Source: Progne subis subis
Taxonomy: Eukaryota; Chordata; Aves; Passeriformes; Hirundinidae
DNA length: 64,000 nucleotides
Reading direction: 5' to 3'
Assembly: GCA_022316685.1 (NCBI GenBank)
Contig: JAKJHU010000083.1
Coordinates: 1,922,001-1,986,000, forward strand
A program made the translations under genes and the position numbers. Below the pieces are notes generated by a model that made no database searches, was not told the origin of the DNA, and saw nothing but the letters and a program-made list of their open reading frames with translations. Shown here one piece after another: positions 1-13,195 of this stretch. Within the stretch, counting starts at the first letter, position 1, and each line of letters begins with the position of its first letter.

Positions 1-378
1 TGAGTCCAAACAAGAAACACCATCTGATGCATTTAATCCTGACCCCGGCAGAAAGAAGATAAAACACAACACCCTGGCAGCCCTGGATGCTGCTGTGCCC
101 AGGTGGTTGAAGCAGAGCTCTCAGTGTGCCTGGATTTTACCAGGTGCCTCCATCAGCTTGCTCCTCACTCATGGGCAGATGTAAAAATGGAGAGAAGGGA
201 ATTGAAACCCCTGAGAGCACAGAGGAGAGGGAGAAGGGCTGAGTCACCAGCTTCTCCACCATCCCTGCAATCCTTCCTGCTCACATTCCAAATGGATTTG
301 CACCAGCTCCTTTTGTCCCCATCCCTTTTAGCTCCCCTCTCAGCACACTGAGCTTTGTCAAGCCACACTTTGCTCTGT

Positions 379-451
379 ATTTTTTTTTTATTATTTTATA
401 TTATTTTTATTTATATTACTTATATTTTATTATTTTATATTATTTTATTTC
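379..451. repeat. A/T-only low-complexity tract
   Basis: Irregular TATTTTAT/TTATATT repeats with almost no G or C. It is simple sequence with no sign of function. Confidence 0.8.
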
Positions 452-1463
452 CTTTCAGCTTTTCTTCTCTGAGGGCTTTTCTACAGTGCCACCTGTGCTG
501 ACGTTTTTGTGATCAAAGCAAATGCAGCTCTGGCCATAATTGTGGAATCACATGCAAAAGGACTTCTGCAAAAGGCAGGAGACCCTCACAACCTGGCTTA
601 GGCAAGGCTTTACATCCTTAGGAATGTTTTGCTGTGCAAATTTAGTAGGTCAGAGGAGGGTTTGGGGCTGATAATTCTCAGTGTCAAGCAGATTTGAGGG
701 ATTTCTTTATATTTTCTAACACAACAGAGACATTTGTGCATGAAATAATCATGCTCTTAGATTGTGGGTTGAGGCAATGGGTGGTGGCATTTTGGAAGGT
801 GATGCTGGCATTATAAAAGAGTGGTAAATAATAGCTAAATACTCATCTAATATTCTGCTTCGAAAGCCATTGGGATCTGAAGGTTGCTTGGGATTTGCAG
901 GGAGTGCATTTTGGTGGCATTTGGCTTTGTAGTGTGGGAAGCCCTGAGCACAGAACCCGCCTTGTCCCACACAATATAAACTTTACAATATAAATTTTAT
1001 CAATATAAACTCTGGGAGAGAGAGCTGAGAGGAGCACCAAGGGCTGGAGCAGGAATAAATAGGAATAACCAGCTCCTGTCAGCTCTGATTTTAGGGCTGT
1101 GGGCTCCTTGGGACAGGGATCCCACTGGAAGAGGCTGGGAAATTTGGGCAGGGAAGGAGGGAATCGGCCCATTTCTGGTGACTGTACAGACAATTCCTTC
1201 AGCTGTGGAATCTCCAATCTTGAGCCTGGTGCTGAAGCTGTGACAGAAATTGAGCTTGGGGAGAACACAGAGTGAGAAATGGCCTCTGTGCTGTGGCAAT
1301 TCCTCCTTTTTCATCCCAGGGAAGATGGAACTCCCTAGAGTGGTGGCAGTAATGAAAAATCGAGGTGATCCTTTTTGTCTAGGTCATTTATGCCCGCCAC
1401 AATGCTGGCAGTTCTGCCAGCCCTCGGCGTGCAGAAATAATAAAGTACCTGAAAAACTACTGC

Positions 1464-1519
1464 CACTTTACTGGGACATGTGAGGCTTTAGCACTTTACT
1501 GGGACATGTGAGGCTTTAG
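1464..1519. repeat. 28-bp perfect tandem duplication
   Basis: The unit beginning CACTTTACTGGGACATG occurs at 1464-1491 and again immediately at 1492-1519. The two copies look identical by eye, which suggests a recent duplication. Confidence 0.9.
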
Positions 1520-4500
1520 TACAGAGGAGTTAAGAGAATGAAGGTGCACGAAGCCAAATGCTGCTCTGTTTTCTTATTTTATCTCAAAAATTGTGTTTCC
1601 TCCAGTGCTGTCATGTAGAATCCTTTCTCTATTCCCCGTTCTCGTCTGCTGTAAATTAAATTCTCATCAAATTATAGTGTTAATAATAAATATACCACTG
1701 AAATTCCCTATTTCCAGTGCCCAGGTCAGCAACAGAGAAGTCTGTTAAGAGCACTCATGGGTCCATGTATTAACTACCTCCATTTCGGTTTTCATCCATT
1801 ATGCTACCCAAATGACCCCTAGCAATCAGGAATAATTTTCTTGTGGAATTTACGCCAGTTGTGTAAATGATTGGGAATTTCATGGACTGTTTTAAGCAGT
1901 GCTCTTCGTACTGGGCAAACTTTCTGTTTCAAGAGTCTCTCAGGCCCACGGTAACTTCAGCCGTGTGTTGATAAAGGAACAGAATCATTTTGGTTTGGTG
2001 TATTCCCTAATCAAAATCTTGTATTGATTTTGTTGGGTTTTTTGGGGTTTTTTTGGTTTTTTTCCCCAGCTGAGAACTCCTTTTTTTGATGTAATGTTCT
2101 TTCTTAATTGAAAGAGGAATTTGTGTAGAGGGAAATAAATTGTTTTACCTAAGAGTCAGTTTTCCTACAGGCACTTTCTTGTTCCCCTGTGCCTCTAAAA
2201 CTGCAGTTTTAGGGGTTTTTTGTGTTCTGCTAAATGACCTGTGTTTTTGCAATGTTTTTTCATGCCCTATCTAGTTTTAATTTACAAATTTAAAGTCAGA
2301 TTAAATGCTAAAAATTCAATAAGGGAACATTAGCATATTTCTTTTGTAGCCTGGTATTTTTCAGAGTAAGGTGCATTTATATCATAGTGAACTAGGTTAT
2401 GGAAATTGCTTTTTATTGAACTGAAATTTATAAATATAAAAGGGGTTTAAATACATGCAGTATTTAAATATATTTAACATTGAACTAAAGATAAAAAATA
2501 TATAAAAATAGATACAAAAGTATATGCATCTATTTAAAAAATTAAAAGGAATTACTTATGAGGTGTAGAACTGTGTTATTTATGGAGAATTACAAACTGC
2601 ACCAAAGTGAATTTTGTGGATCCATCTCTTTGCTTCTTTAAGGTCACCTACCACTGCTGCCAATTAAAGTCTGAGGCTGTCCTTGCCTGTCCCTGCCTCC
2701 CTGCTGCTCCTCTGACAGCGCAAACATTCTCAGGGCAGCGAGAAAAAAATCACCTTTCAGTCTGTTTTCTTCTACTGGTACTTTCCTTCCAAACTCCTTC
2801 CTCCTCCTGCATCCTTCTTTCCATCCTGTCAATATCAGGCCGTGGATAATTCCACATGTTTTCCCCGTGCCTTGTGAGTTCTGGATGAATTTCATTGGGA
2901 ATGGGAAGCTCAGGAGAAGTCCAGTTAAGCTTGGTGCAGAAAACTATAAAGCCTTGGACTACCAGGCTTGAAAAAAAGAAATCCTCATCATTGTGGATAT
3001 TTTTTCTGTGCCTTTCATGGGAGGTTGAGCAGCAGACCAGAGTGTTTGTTCAGGGATGTTCCAGTGTGCCCATTTACCTCTCTTTTTGTTGCTGTTTTTT
3101 AATTAGGGTTAAAGCTTTAGTAAACAAATGATGACCCCAGTTCTCCTTTCAAATAAATCATGGTACCCTTCCTTTGAGGAGAGTCAACAAAAATAAAGAA
3201 TCATGCATCTGTTTTCTTTAAAATACACATTTCCTCTCAAAATTTAGGGATCTCTGATGCCAATCTTGTGATTCTTATTAGGCCTGTGAGTCAGATTTAT
3301 TATTTTTTTTTTTGTATTCTAAGTTTTTGCTCCAACAGATTTTGCCTGCCCACAGACTACCTCCCATCTGTTCAGGTTAATGGGCTTTCTGCCTGTGCTC
3401 AGAAAGGAGCATATTGCATGATTTGAGGGAGGAATTTCATCTCTTGAGACACCACTAGTCCTTGGAGCCTGCTTAAACTTGGTTGCCAGGACTACTCCAT
3501 CCAAGGCAAATAGGATAAATAATTTGAGATTGTCTTGCAGGAAAATGAGAGCAGTAGCTTGCCTACAGAATGAGGAAAAAAGGATATGTGTGATAATGAA
3601 ATGGAAACCTTGGATAAACATGGGGACTGAGAGGGGTTCAAGTTCTCAACTCTCAAATATGTGAGGGGAAAAAAGGGGAAAGGAGTGAGAAACTGTGAAT
3701 CCAGGGATGAGACAGAGAGTTGGGATACCTTTTACTGGGGGATAGTACCAAAACAAGCCCTCAGGAAAGTCAAAACCAAGTGATGCCTCACATTGGAACT
3801 GCAGATTAATCAAAGTATCACAATATTGTGGGTTGGAATTACACCCTTAAAAAGCTGCTTGGCTCGAGCTGTCAGTCCAGGAAAGAGGCTCAAAATACAG
3901 GGATTCACACCAGCATGGAAAGGATGAGATTTTGAAGCCTTGTCTCGCTGCCTTTGGAGATTTTTTTTTTTTTTAAAACTGCAATTTAGCAAGATTCATA
4001 AATACTTCCTTTCCTGTGCCTGTCTCTCAGTCCCAGCGCAACTCTGGGGATGCAGAGGGGGTGTTCCCAGTCCTGTTGGGCTGGCTGGGCTGGGAATCAT
4101 TTGAACACAATTCCCATTCCTTCAGCTGCTCTGCACTCCTGGCCGTGCTGGAGTCAGGTGTCATTAAAGGCATCTTTGAGAGAAAGGTCGATACCTAACC
4201 CTCCCAATTATCCTCTTCTCCAGCAGCAAAGTGCAGAAAACAGCCCAATTTGTGGCTGTGGAAGCGTGTCCGAGGTGTTTTTCCAGCTGGGGATTGTGTC
4301 TGGAAGTGCAGTAATGCTGCTCTGGTTTCTGTCAGGCTCACCAAGGAGATGACCCAGCCTTGGACAGAGCTGCTCCCCTCAGTCTGCTCCTTTCTGAGCA
4401 CATGGGCTGGAAATGGGGGCTCTGAATTGTTTCACGCAGATTCTCCTGCCACAAAGAATGTGTGCTGGGGATAATTTGAGGGAAGGTTAGGAAGGGAGGA

Positions 4501-6840
4501 TGGAGAGCAGCAGGGGTGCAGCCATCAATGTGTCACTGTCCCCAGCTGCTGCCACTGAGGGCTGCTGGCAAGATGAGGACACTTAAAATAAAGATTTAGT
4601 CTCTTACAAATGATGAAAACTGGGGAATTTTGCTGAGTTCGTTATTGCTTGAGTAGATACATGATGATAAACTGGACTAAGAGTGTTTCCTCTTCTTTCT
4701 TTTGGATGAGTGGCGCAAAAAAATGTCATAAACTAATGCTGAGAGTCTCCCCATTTTCTTTGTCTCAGGTTTTGGCATCTAGACCTGTCTTGTGCTCATT
4801 TCTGAGCACGAGGCTCCACTTTGCTTTCCTTCCACCCCTCCCTGTCCAAAGTGGAGTTTTTTCCAGGAGCTGAGTCCCAGCCAGAGCAGGCCCAGGCCTC
4901 ACTTCAATAATGGGGGACCAGGCTCTCCACCCCTGGCATAACTTAAAAAAATAAGATTTACTATGATGGAAGAAGGAAAACATTAGGGAATCTAATCTAG
5001 TTATTATTATTTCATTTGATAATTTTCATGAATGTTTTTTTATCCATACATTTTTGAATTTTTGTGTCTCAAACTGAGGTAAAATGTAAAAGCAGAAGGC
5101 AGAGATGGATTTTGGTCAGTGCCATCCTTGTGTCTTGTGGAAGCTTGGATTGTGAAAAGTTCATTTGCTTAATTTTGATCTAAGATCCAGCTGAGAAATT
5201 ACCTCAGCTCCTTCCTTTCCCTCTGAAATCTTGCAGGGGGCAGAACTAGAGCCCAATAGGTAGCAGTGGTGAATAGATGGAAATTACTGCTCAAATTACT
5301 TTTGGTTGCTCCGATTTTATCGACAGAGATTAATATTTCGGTGCAAAATTAAACCACCATTACTTTTCAATCAGTAATTACGTTGACAAGTTGGCAAAAC
5401 CAAAACATTGGGTTGTTTTTGCCGGCGATTTTCCAGAGCTGCAGCTCCCGGCAGATGGCACTGCTGGACTGGATGTAGGTGAGGCCCTGCTGTCCTCCAG
5501 CCTGGGAAGGGGACAGGAGCTCAAATTCACTCCAGGGATTCGTTATTCCCTAAAAAACGCACATTGCAGTAATGGATCTCGGTTTGCTTCACTTCCCTTT
5601 CCTGGGAAAGAGGTGAGGTCTGAACTGGCTGGAGATACAAACTCAGGTAAAGAAATGTAGGATTTTTGTCTCGGGTAATCCTGGTGGAGCTGACAGAATG
5701 CGAAATGCATTTAGAAGAAATGCCCATAAACACAAAAAACTTTACTAAAAGTCACTAGGATTGGCTTTGGTTGCCCTTAAATCTTCATAAAGGAATCTGC
5801 CCTTCTTGGCTTCGCACTGTTAGTGCACATTATGGCTGGATTATCCAAAAAATGGCATCCACTAATAAGAAATCTTAAAAATAGCCTCAAAACAAAACGC
5901 AATAATACTTCAGATTCTGTCTGTAGCTCAGCAGCGCAATTTTTTAATTTTTAATTAGCTGCTGGGAAATGGAACAGGATAAGTAATTAATGAGAATGGA
6001 GAAACTCAGACTGCAGGAGCTTGCAATGAAGTTAATGAACACAATGCTCACCAGGTGTGTTCTGGTTGCTATGGAATAAATAGGGGTTGGTCCAGAAAGT
6101 CATGAAAACTACTGGGGGTAAGAAAGAACCTCTAAAAGAGGAGAAGGGGAGAAAAGATAGAAAACCCTGACTTCAAAAGTAGTCAGAAAGATTCAGACTT
6201 GTTTTCAGGAAAATTAATGGCCATGTCTGCGAATCCTGGCGAATTTTCTTTTGATTCTGCTGTTAGGATCTTAGGCATTACTTGCTCATTTTGTCTGCTC
6301 TAGTTTCTTCCCTGGTCACAAATGAAAAAGAGAAGGATTTGAGAAGATGCTGGCAGGGTGCCATTGTGTGGGATTTTGATAGGAGAGCTGCCTGGGAGCA
6401 ATATCTGATAGAGCCACAGACTAATTTGTGTGGATGCAGTAGCGAAGCAGACTGAGAGGAGCAGCCTTCCTTTCCTAAACTCGCAGGATGGACACCCCGG
6501 GGTCTCCAGCTCCAAGAGGTTTTCAACACAACCTGAACTTTCATCCCAACAGGAACATTGTGGGATAATCAGGAACACATTCTCCCTCTGAGTGCCGTTA
6601 TTGTTTACTCGCCCGGAGCATCGTCCTTGCCCGGAGTTGTAAATTCGCAAGTGAAAATATTTACCAGTAACCAACTGCAGATCGGGCCCTTACGTAACCA
6701 GGGCTGCTCGGAGGGCTCTGCCAAATGGCAGCTCCTCCGTGGGAAAAGCATTCCCATCCCCTTCTCCAGGGGCGCGGCCTCGGGGGTGACCAAGGATCCA
6801 GCAGCAGGGAGGTGACCACAGCCTCAGGCAGCCTTCCAGG

Positions 6841-7196
6841 GGACCACGGGTGGGTCCCACAGGATGAGCTGGGTCCTGTCCATCTCCTGGGGGACCACGG
6901 GTGGGTCCCAGAGGATGAGCTGGGTCCTGTCCATCTCCTGGAGGACCACGGGTGGATCCCACAGGATGAGCTGGGTCCTGTCCATCTCCTGGGGGACCAT
7001 GGGTGGATCCCACAGGATGACCTGGGTCCTGTCCATCTCCTGGGGGACCATGGGTGGATCCCACAGGATGAGCTGGGTCCTGTCCATCTCCTGGGGGACC
7101 ACGAGTGGGTCCCAGAGGATGAGCTGGGTCCTGTCCATCTCCTGGAGGACCACGGGTGGGTCCCACAGGATGAGCTGGGTCCTGTCCATCTCCTGG
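6841..7196. repeat. 51-bp minisatellite, 7 copies
   Basis: Units start at 6841, 6892, 6943, 6994, 7045, 7096 and 7147, each opening GGACCAYGRGTGG and ending with a CCATCTCCTGG motif. They differ at a few positions (CCACAGG versus CCAGAGG; GGTGGGTCC versus GGTGGATCC). The unit is G+C-rich, unlike the surrounding intron. Because 51 is 17 codons, the array stays open in at least two frames on each strand and produces apparent proteins of 120-210 residues with 17-residue repeats. I read these as artefacts of period length, not as genes. Confidence 0.95.
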
Positions 7197-7509
7197 GCCC
7201 CCTGGGCTCAGGACTGTGTGAAATTCTCCCAGGGAATGAGCAGGCAGGGATCAGCCCTACTCAAACCTCTGAGATTTTTGGAAGAGGCTTTGCTGTTGTG
7301 TGCAAAAAAGAACACAGAGAGGTCCTGTTCTCCCCCTGTAGGCATGGGGGGAATTAATCCTATGGATCTGAATCCTTCAATTATGTAATTATTGCAACTC
7401 TTGCTACGTGTGTGTCAGAAGGGAATGCTTGTTTGCATCTTAGTTGCCTCATGCTGGTTACACTGCCATGTTTTAGCCGTAAATCTCAGCTCTGACAGCA
7501 CTTAGCTGT

Positions 7510-7511
<2 letters not shown>

Positions 7512-7552
<41 letters not shown>
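7512..7552. repeat. Poly(A) run, A41
   Basis: Uninterrupted run of 41 A. No AATAAA occurs in the 40 bases before it, so evidence for a retroposed mRNA tail is absent. It may be microsatellite expansion. Confidence 0.9.
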
Positions 7553-7555
<3 letters not shown>

Positions 7556-10500
7556 AAGGGCAGATCTGTTGGCATCCCAGTCCGTGTCCAGCACAGCCTC
7601 TGCTCCTCACAGCTGGGAGAGCTCAGGGTGCTGGGGGTTTGCAGCACAACCTCTGGGACACTGCTGCTTTCCCAAATCCCAAACCTGTGGCGCTCCAAGT
7701 TCCTCCAGCACAGAGCTGGACGTGACCTGAGTGGTGCAGACCTTGGCTGGAGTAACTCTGCACCAAACACGTGGGAGAGTGTGGAACTTGTCTGGGTTCC
7801 AGTGGTCATTAAAGCACTGAAATCTTGGCTCGTGTTTGCTGAACAAATGATGAGAAGGGTGTGAGCCATGGTGGGATTTTATATTATTTCATTGCACAGT
7901 TACACCAAAATGAGTGTGCCCCTCTCTGACAGAGATTTTTTCAGTTTTAGTTCAGCTCCTAATTAGATGCACCACGAGCAAATAAAGCATCAGACACCAC
8001 TGTCAGCAAAGTTTTTTCTCATTTCTGGTGGCTTCCCCTTTGTCACATCCTCACCCTGGGCTCTGTTTTGTGGTACAGATCCCAACAGATTTACCTGGCT
8101 TTGAGATTTATGGGCTGTTTCTGTGTAGGAATTTTTGAAGTCCGTACTCCCAAGGTCAGGCTCACGTGGGTAAGGGGTGTAATGTCCGTGTCTGGAGCAT
8201 TACCAGTTTATTGTTGTGGTAAACACAGTTCACTGGCTAGCAGGACTGGAAAATTCTGTTGTTCCCTAATCTGTAGTGAGAAGCTGAAAAACCTCAAAGC
8301 ACAGGCTCTTGGTTATTTGGCTTTTTAGAGAAGATTGAAATCAATAAACCAAGCATGGGCATTTGAAGTACTGACAAAATGATGTGGTTGTATTTCAAGG
8401 TGTAATATTAAACTACAAGGTGGTGAGTTTAGTTTTCTAACACACTTGGGAAGCTTAAAAACCCTGAGAAGGTGATACTGGCAAAAAACCTTTTCTGCTT
8501 TCTTGGTATCCATTTGCACAGAGAATTATCTGTACAATGTAATCCCCATGGCTATTAGAACTTGAGTATCTTGGAGTAATGGAGTTTTTGTGGCAGCATT
8601 CTGGACCTTCCTCTGGAAATGCATGTTTCTGAGGCTCATTCTTCCATAATAACTGATAAATTCTGTTTTTCTGCTGAGCGCAGTGCATGGAATTCTCCTT
8701 CCCTTGAGGAGGGGTAATTGCGCTGGAAGAACCACCCAGCTTTCAGATCCACATTTAGAGTCAGGGGAGACTGTCGGGAACCCAATGGAAACTCTGCGTA
8801 TGTGTGAGGAAAAAAGCCCACCTTGAAAACATTCATTAATTCACCTGCAAATAGCAGAGGATCATAGAAAACATCAGCAATTAGCAGTCATTTAATCCAT
8901 CAGATGCCAGCGATGAATTTTCTTGTGAGCTGCTGCTAATGCTGCATGAAACATGTTGAGAGTGTTCTGACTGTTTTGTTATTGTGCTTTTTCTGGCAGA
9001 TTGAAGCAATTTATAGGCTGGGTTCATGCCTTTAGTGCCCATCACCCATCCCTGAGCACTGGCAAGCACTGAAATATTTCCAATATTTCCAACCACCTTC
9101 TGCCCAGGAGGGGCTGATGCAGGAAGTACAGGGGTTTGATCATGGATCTGTTTATCAGTGATTGGAAACCAGCCTTCAGCCAATCTCATCTGCATTTCTT
9201 CCTACAGGAGGGGGCAGCAAAAGCATAAACTCCTTTCTTTCCTGCAGCTGTGCAGGTGCTAAACCAAGAGGAGGTTTTCTGATTGATCCACTCAAAAAAA
9301 AAAAAAAAACCCAAAAAAACCAAACAAACAAAAAAAAAAACAACCACAGGGCAGTACATGCTGTCTTGGGTATAAACATAAAAACATATGGGGAAAAAAA
9401 AAAAATCAAACACTGTTTTACACCGATTATTTGGGCTTTTTGTTCAAGTGGGCCTCAAGTATTCCTGTAATGTGATGTTCGTGGGAGTGCATGACTTGGA
9501 TCTTCCCCCTCTTTCCTTCCTCCCTTTGGGTGGAAGGTTCATTCAGAACCTCAGGGTGGTTTTTGATATACAGTTTCTCTATTAAATTCAGGATCCTCAG
9601 AGGTGAAAATTCAAGCAATGTCACAGTCCAACACATTATTTATGAAGTATGTAGCGTCTCCAGGCATAAATGATTCAAATTTACCTCACAGAGTTACACA
9701 TCTTCCTTAGAAATGTCTGAAACACCTTGGAGAACTCGGTATATAGAGAAAAAAATAAAGGCAGATGCATTTCTGATGAAAAAATGGATTGGATTCCATC
9801 TCAGAGGCTCTTTCACCCCATGCTGGTTTATCTGGCTTTTCAGATGTTGCCAGAAAAGACCTCCTGGGACTGTGAAGTCCTTAGGTTCACTTTATTTTCT
9901 TTACCTCAATAAGAAAATTAAACTAACACGCCTTTTGATTACTTGGTGTGGGTTTGATCTGTCACAAAATATTCACCAGGGGCTACACATTTTTCCCACT
10001 TACTCAGGGTGATGTGCCTTCCTTCCTAAGCAGGATTGCTCAATAACTCCTTCATCTTGGTTATCACAGATGAAATGGAAAAAATGAACTCCTTAGCTGG
10101 TAGGGAAATGCCAAAATTTGCTGCTTTATCTTGGATTATTGTTACATTTGCTACAGGAGATAAGGAATTCAGGGCAGCTGGTGCAGAAGATGCAGTTTGA
10201 GACTTAAGCACCAATAAAAGCTGGATTCAGAACAGAAATGTTTCATAATTTGGTGATGTTTTCCTGTAGAAAAGTTGGAACTTTCTGTTCATCTCATGAG
10301 TACAAAATATTTTTATGACCCCAACCCTGGGAAAGTGTAGTAGTCGTCCTAATGAGTCTACCAGGTTTGGAAAAGCTTGGAATATGTTGCATCACGTATT
10401 GGGTCTTCTGCTGAAGAGGGAATGAACATTTAAAAATAATCTCATTTGTCATCCAGTTTGCAAAAAAAGGAGCTCACAGAAGTTACATCGTGACCATAAA

Positions 10501-12939
10501 TCTTGCAGAGAAGTAATGGGCTAATGGTAAATATTACATAATGGGAGGTGGGGGGTTTTGAGACATTACCAGCAAGGCAGACTGGTGTTTGGGCATGAAA
10601 GAGGACTTGTTTCACCTTGAGTGGGCAGAAAATGAGGCTTTTGCAGCTGAGCATGCTGTTTAAAAGAGCTAGAAAATTTCAGCTCAACAGAGACATTCAG
10701 GAGTAGGAGGCATCATTTTCTCCTGCATCTCCAGTGAAAACACTGCTCGGGCACAGAGCAGAGGGACACACAGAAACCCTCCAGATTAAAGCAGCAAAGA
10801 TGCTTCTGGGGCTGGGAAGTATAAAATGGTTCTTGTTCGGTTTAAATGATCAGAGTAAAGGGGATCAGACACATGCCAAGGGATGGGAGAACTTGTTAAA
10901 AAAGAAAGGGCAGGCAATAAATTAGGAGAATAAAACAAGGGATTGAGCTGGAGGTTATGGATGCCTCCAAAGGTGCCACATAAAGCTGTCATGAAAAAAA
11001 TATCCCACCTTTGTAGCAAGAGCTGTGTGCAGCCCAGACAGGGAAATGGAATAATTGCTGCTTGATAAAATTGTGTTCTTTACTTCTAGCTAGGCTGTGC
11101 TTTGTTTTTAAATAAGCTTTTAGAGCTGAATCTCTTTGGGCAGGGAAACTCTCCACTGAGAATTGTTTCCTGTGGTTTTTCAGGAGTTTGGCCATTCCTG
11201 GAGAAGGGTAGGAATGTGCATGCAGGAGGTTTGGGGTTTAAGCCAGTTTTTCATAAAGATCTTTGCTCCAGGCTGCAGAGGTGAGGGAGGTGAATCCTTG
11301 CAGAAGAGGAGCAGTGGTTCCTTCACTGCTCTGCTGCCCAGCTCACTCTGAGCTGCAGGGTGGCTGTACCCTCGTGATCCTCTATAAAATGGGCAGCTCA
11401 GTGATAAAGAAATGGTGCAGCCTGCCAGAATATCAGAATATCACACCTGTGGTAGTGCCAGGTCAGGCCAGCTGGGAGGACTGTCAGGACTGACAGGAAT
11501 TCTTGTCTTTGTTCCCAGTAATTCTCTTTCCATCTGTTCTGGTTGACAACTCTGGTGCAGAGATATTCAATGCAGAGATTTCAGGTACAGAGACACCAGG
11601 AAGCCTCAGACATTTTGGCAGAAACACTTTTTTTTCTTTTAATGAGCAATTTTTTTTGCCCTTCAAAATGCTGGACTGAGAGTGAAGAAATGCATCAGTC
11701 CTGTCCTACCTGACATGCTGGGGGAAAAAACTTTGTATGAAATAAATCAAATTTCAGTGGGGGTTTCTGTGAGTTGTCACCTCCCAGGGTGGATGGCTTT
11801 GAAGGGCAATCCCCGTGTCCTTGCCGTGGCTGTGCTTGCCTTGGAGAGGGCATTTTACCCAGCTGGGTGATGAACAGCAAAGCAGAGCTGCTGGAAGTGG
11901 GAGCCATGGAAGGTGTTGGAATCACCTATGCTGTCCCAGAGCCAGGGCAATGCTGCGTGCAGGTTTACAGCTCCTGCTGACAGAGATGAACATCAACCCA
12001 ACAAAACCCAGCTCAGCAGGGAGCACCCCTCAAGATAAAAGTCACTCCAGGTCACATGCCTGCTGTGTTCTGGCATTTGTTTTGTGGTGGTGAGCTGCTC
12101 CTCCCGAGGCCATATCTGTGTGAAGTAACAGCTTGAGCAATCACTGTTGTGTGTGAGAGTGAAAAACTGGCTGGCTCAGGTGCCAAGGGTGGAACTGCAC
12201 CATGCAGAAACAGAAAGGACGTGGTTTAAATCCAGACAGGTCCTTGCAGAACCTGGGTAACATTCAGGGATATCAAAGTCTTCCAGTGTCAGGTTTTAAG
12301 TAGGATATTTTTTGTTTCATAACAATCTCTCTCTCTTTTTTTTTTTTTTTTTAGAAATGTGGAACAAGTAAATAAAAGAAAGCCTTAAATCACTGTGTTT
12401 ACAACATTCTGGATAATCTCTATTTAAGCATGATAACCTCATCAGAGGTGACTTATGCAAATGATGAGTTTCATTAGCTTGGCTGATTGGGAAGGCAGCG
12501 CAGCAAATGTTGGTGCTGTCAGTTGTAGAGCTTGTGGATGTTAACAGAGAAATCTCAGCTGGCTTCAGCGGGTTGTGATTTAATTCCCATAAAATGAGAA
12601 TGCTGTGCAGATCTCATCACACACTCGTTTTTGTTAACAGCATCTTATGGTCTTCCTGTATTTAGAGAAGTCTTTTTTAATTGAACTAAAGGACAAATTA
12701 TTTCTAATCCCATTTGAACTTGAAGACTGGGCTCAACTTGAAATCTTAACTTGAAGACAAGTCTTGGTTTCTCTTCAGCTTCTTCTGGTCTGTCACTGAG
12801 GCAACTTTCAAGTGCATGGAATTCTTGCTGGGCCTGTGTCATTTGTCTGTCAGTATCTTCACATACAGTTCACTGATAATTCCAGTGAACCAGTTATTTG
12901 GGAATATTCTGTGTGTGCAAACACACACATTAAAAAATC

Positions 12940-13195
12940 AATATCAACATATGATCATATAGACATAATATATTAATATTAATATATCAATATTAATATA
13001 TATCATATATAAATAAATTTCTATTTGATATTAATTAAATAAAATTATTATGTATATTAATTAATATATAATTTAATGCTATGAATGTTATTCATATTAT
13101 GCTATGTATATTATTAATATTAACACATGTAACATTCATGTTAGCATTAATATGCATATAATTAATAATTAATTTATCAATTTATGCATATTAAA
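12940..13195. repeat. A/T-only tract rich in TTAATATTAA palindromes
   Basis: About 250 bp of ATATTAATATTAATAT-like sequence with very few G or C. Many overlapping short palindromes could extrude or unwind. It sits inside SYN2 intron 1 and I see no gene signal. Confidence 0.85.

Noticed and set aside
6841..7196. CRISPR-like array
   Set aside because: The units are contiguous and nearly identical with no unique spacers, and the DNA is vertebrate.
6690..7388. Repeat-containing proteins of 121-210 residues on both strands
   Set aside because: They arise because the minisatellite unit is 51 bp, a multiple of three. There is no conserved domain, and both strands are open at once.
7486..7869. Open frames with poly-Lys or poly-Phe near 7.5 kb
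   Set aside because: They are created by the A41 run; the rest of the translation is not recognisable.
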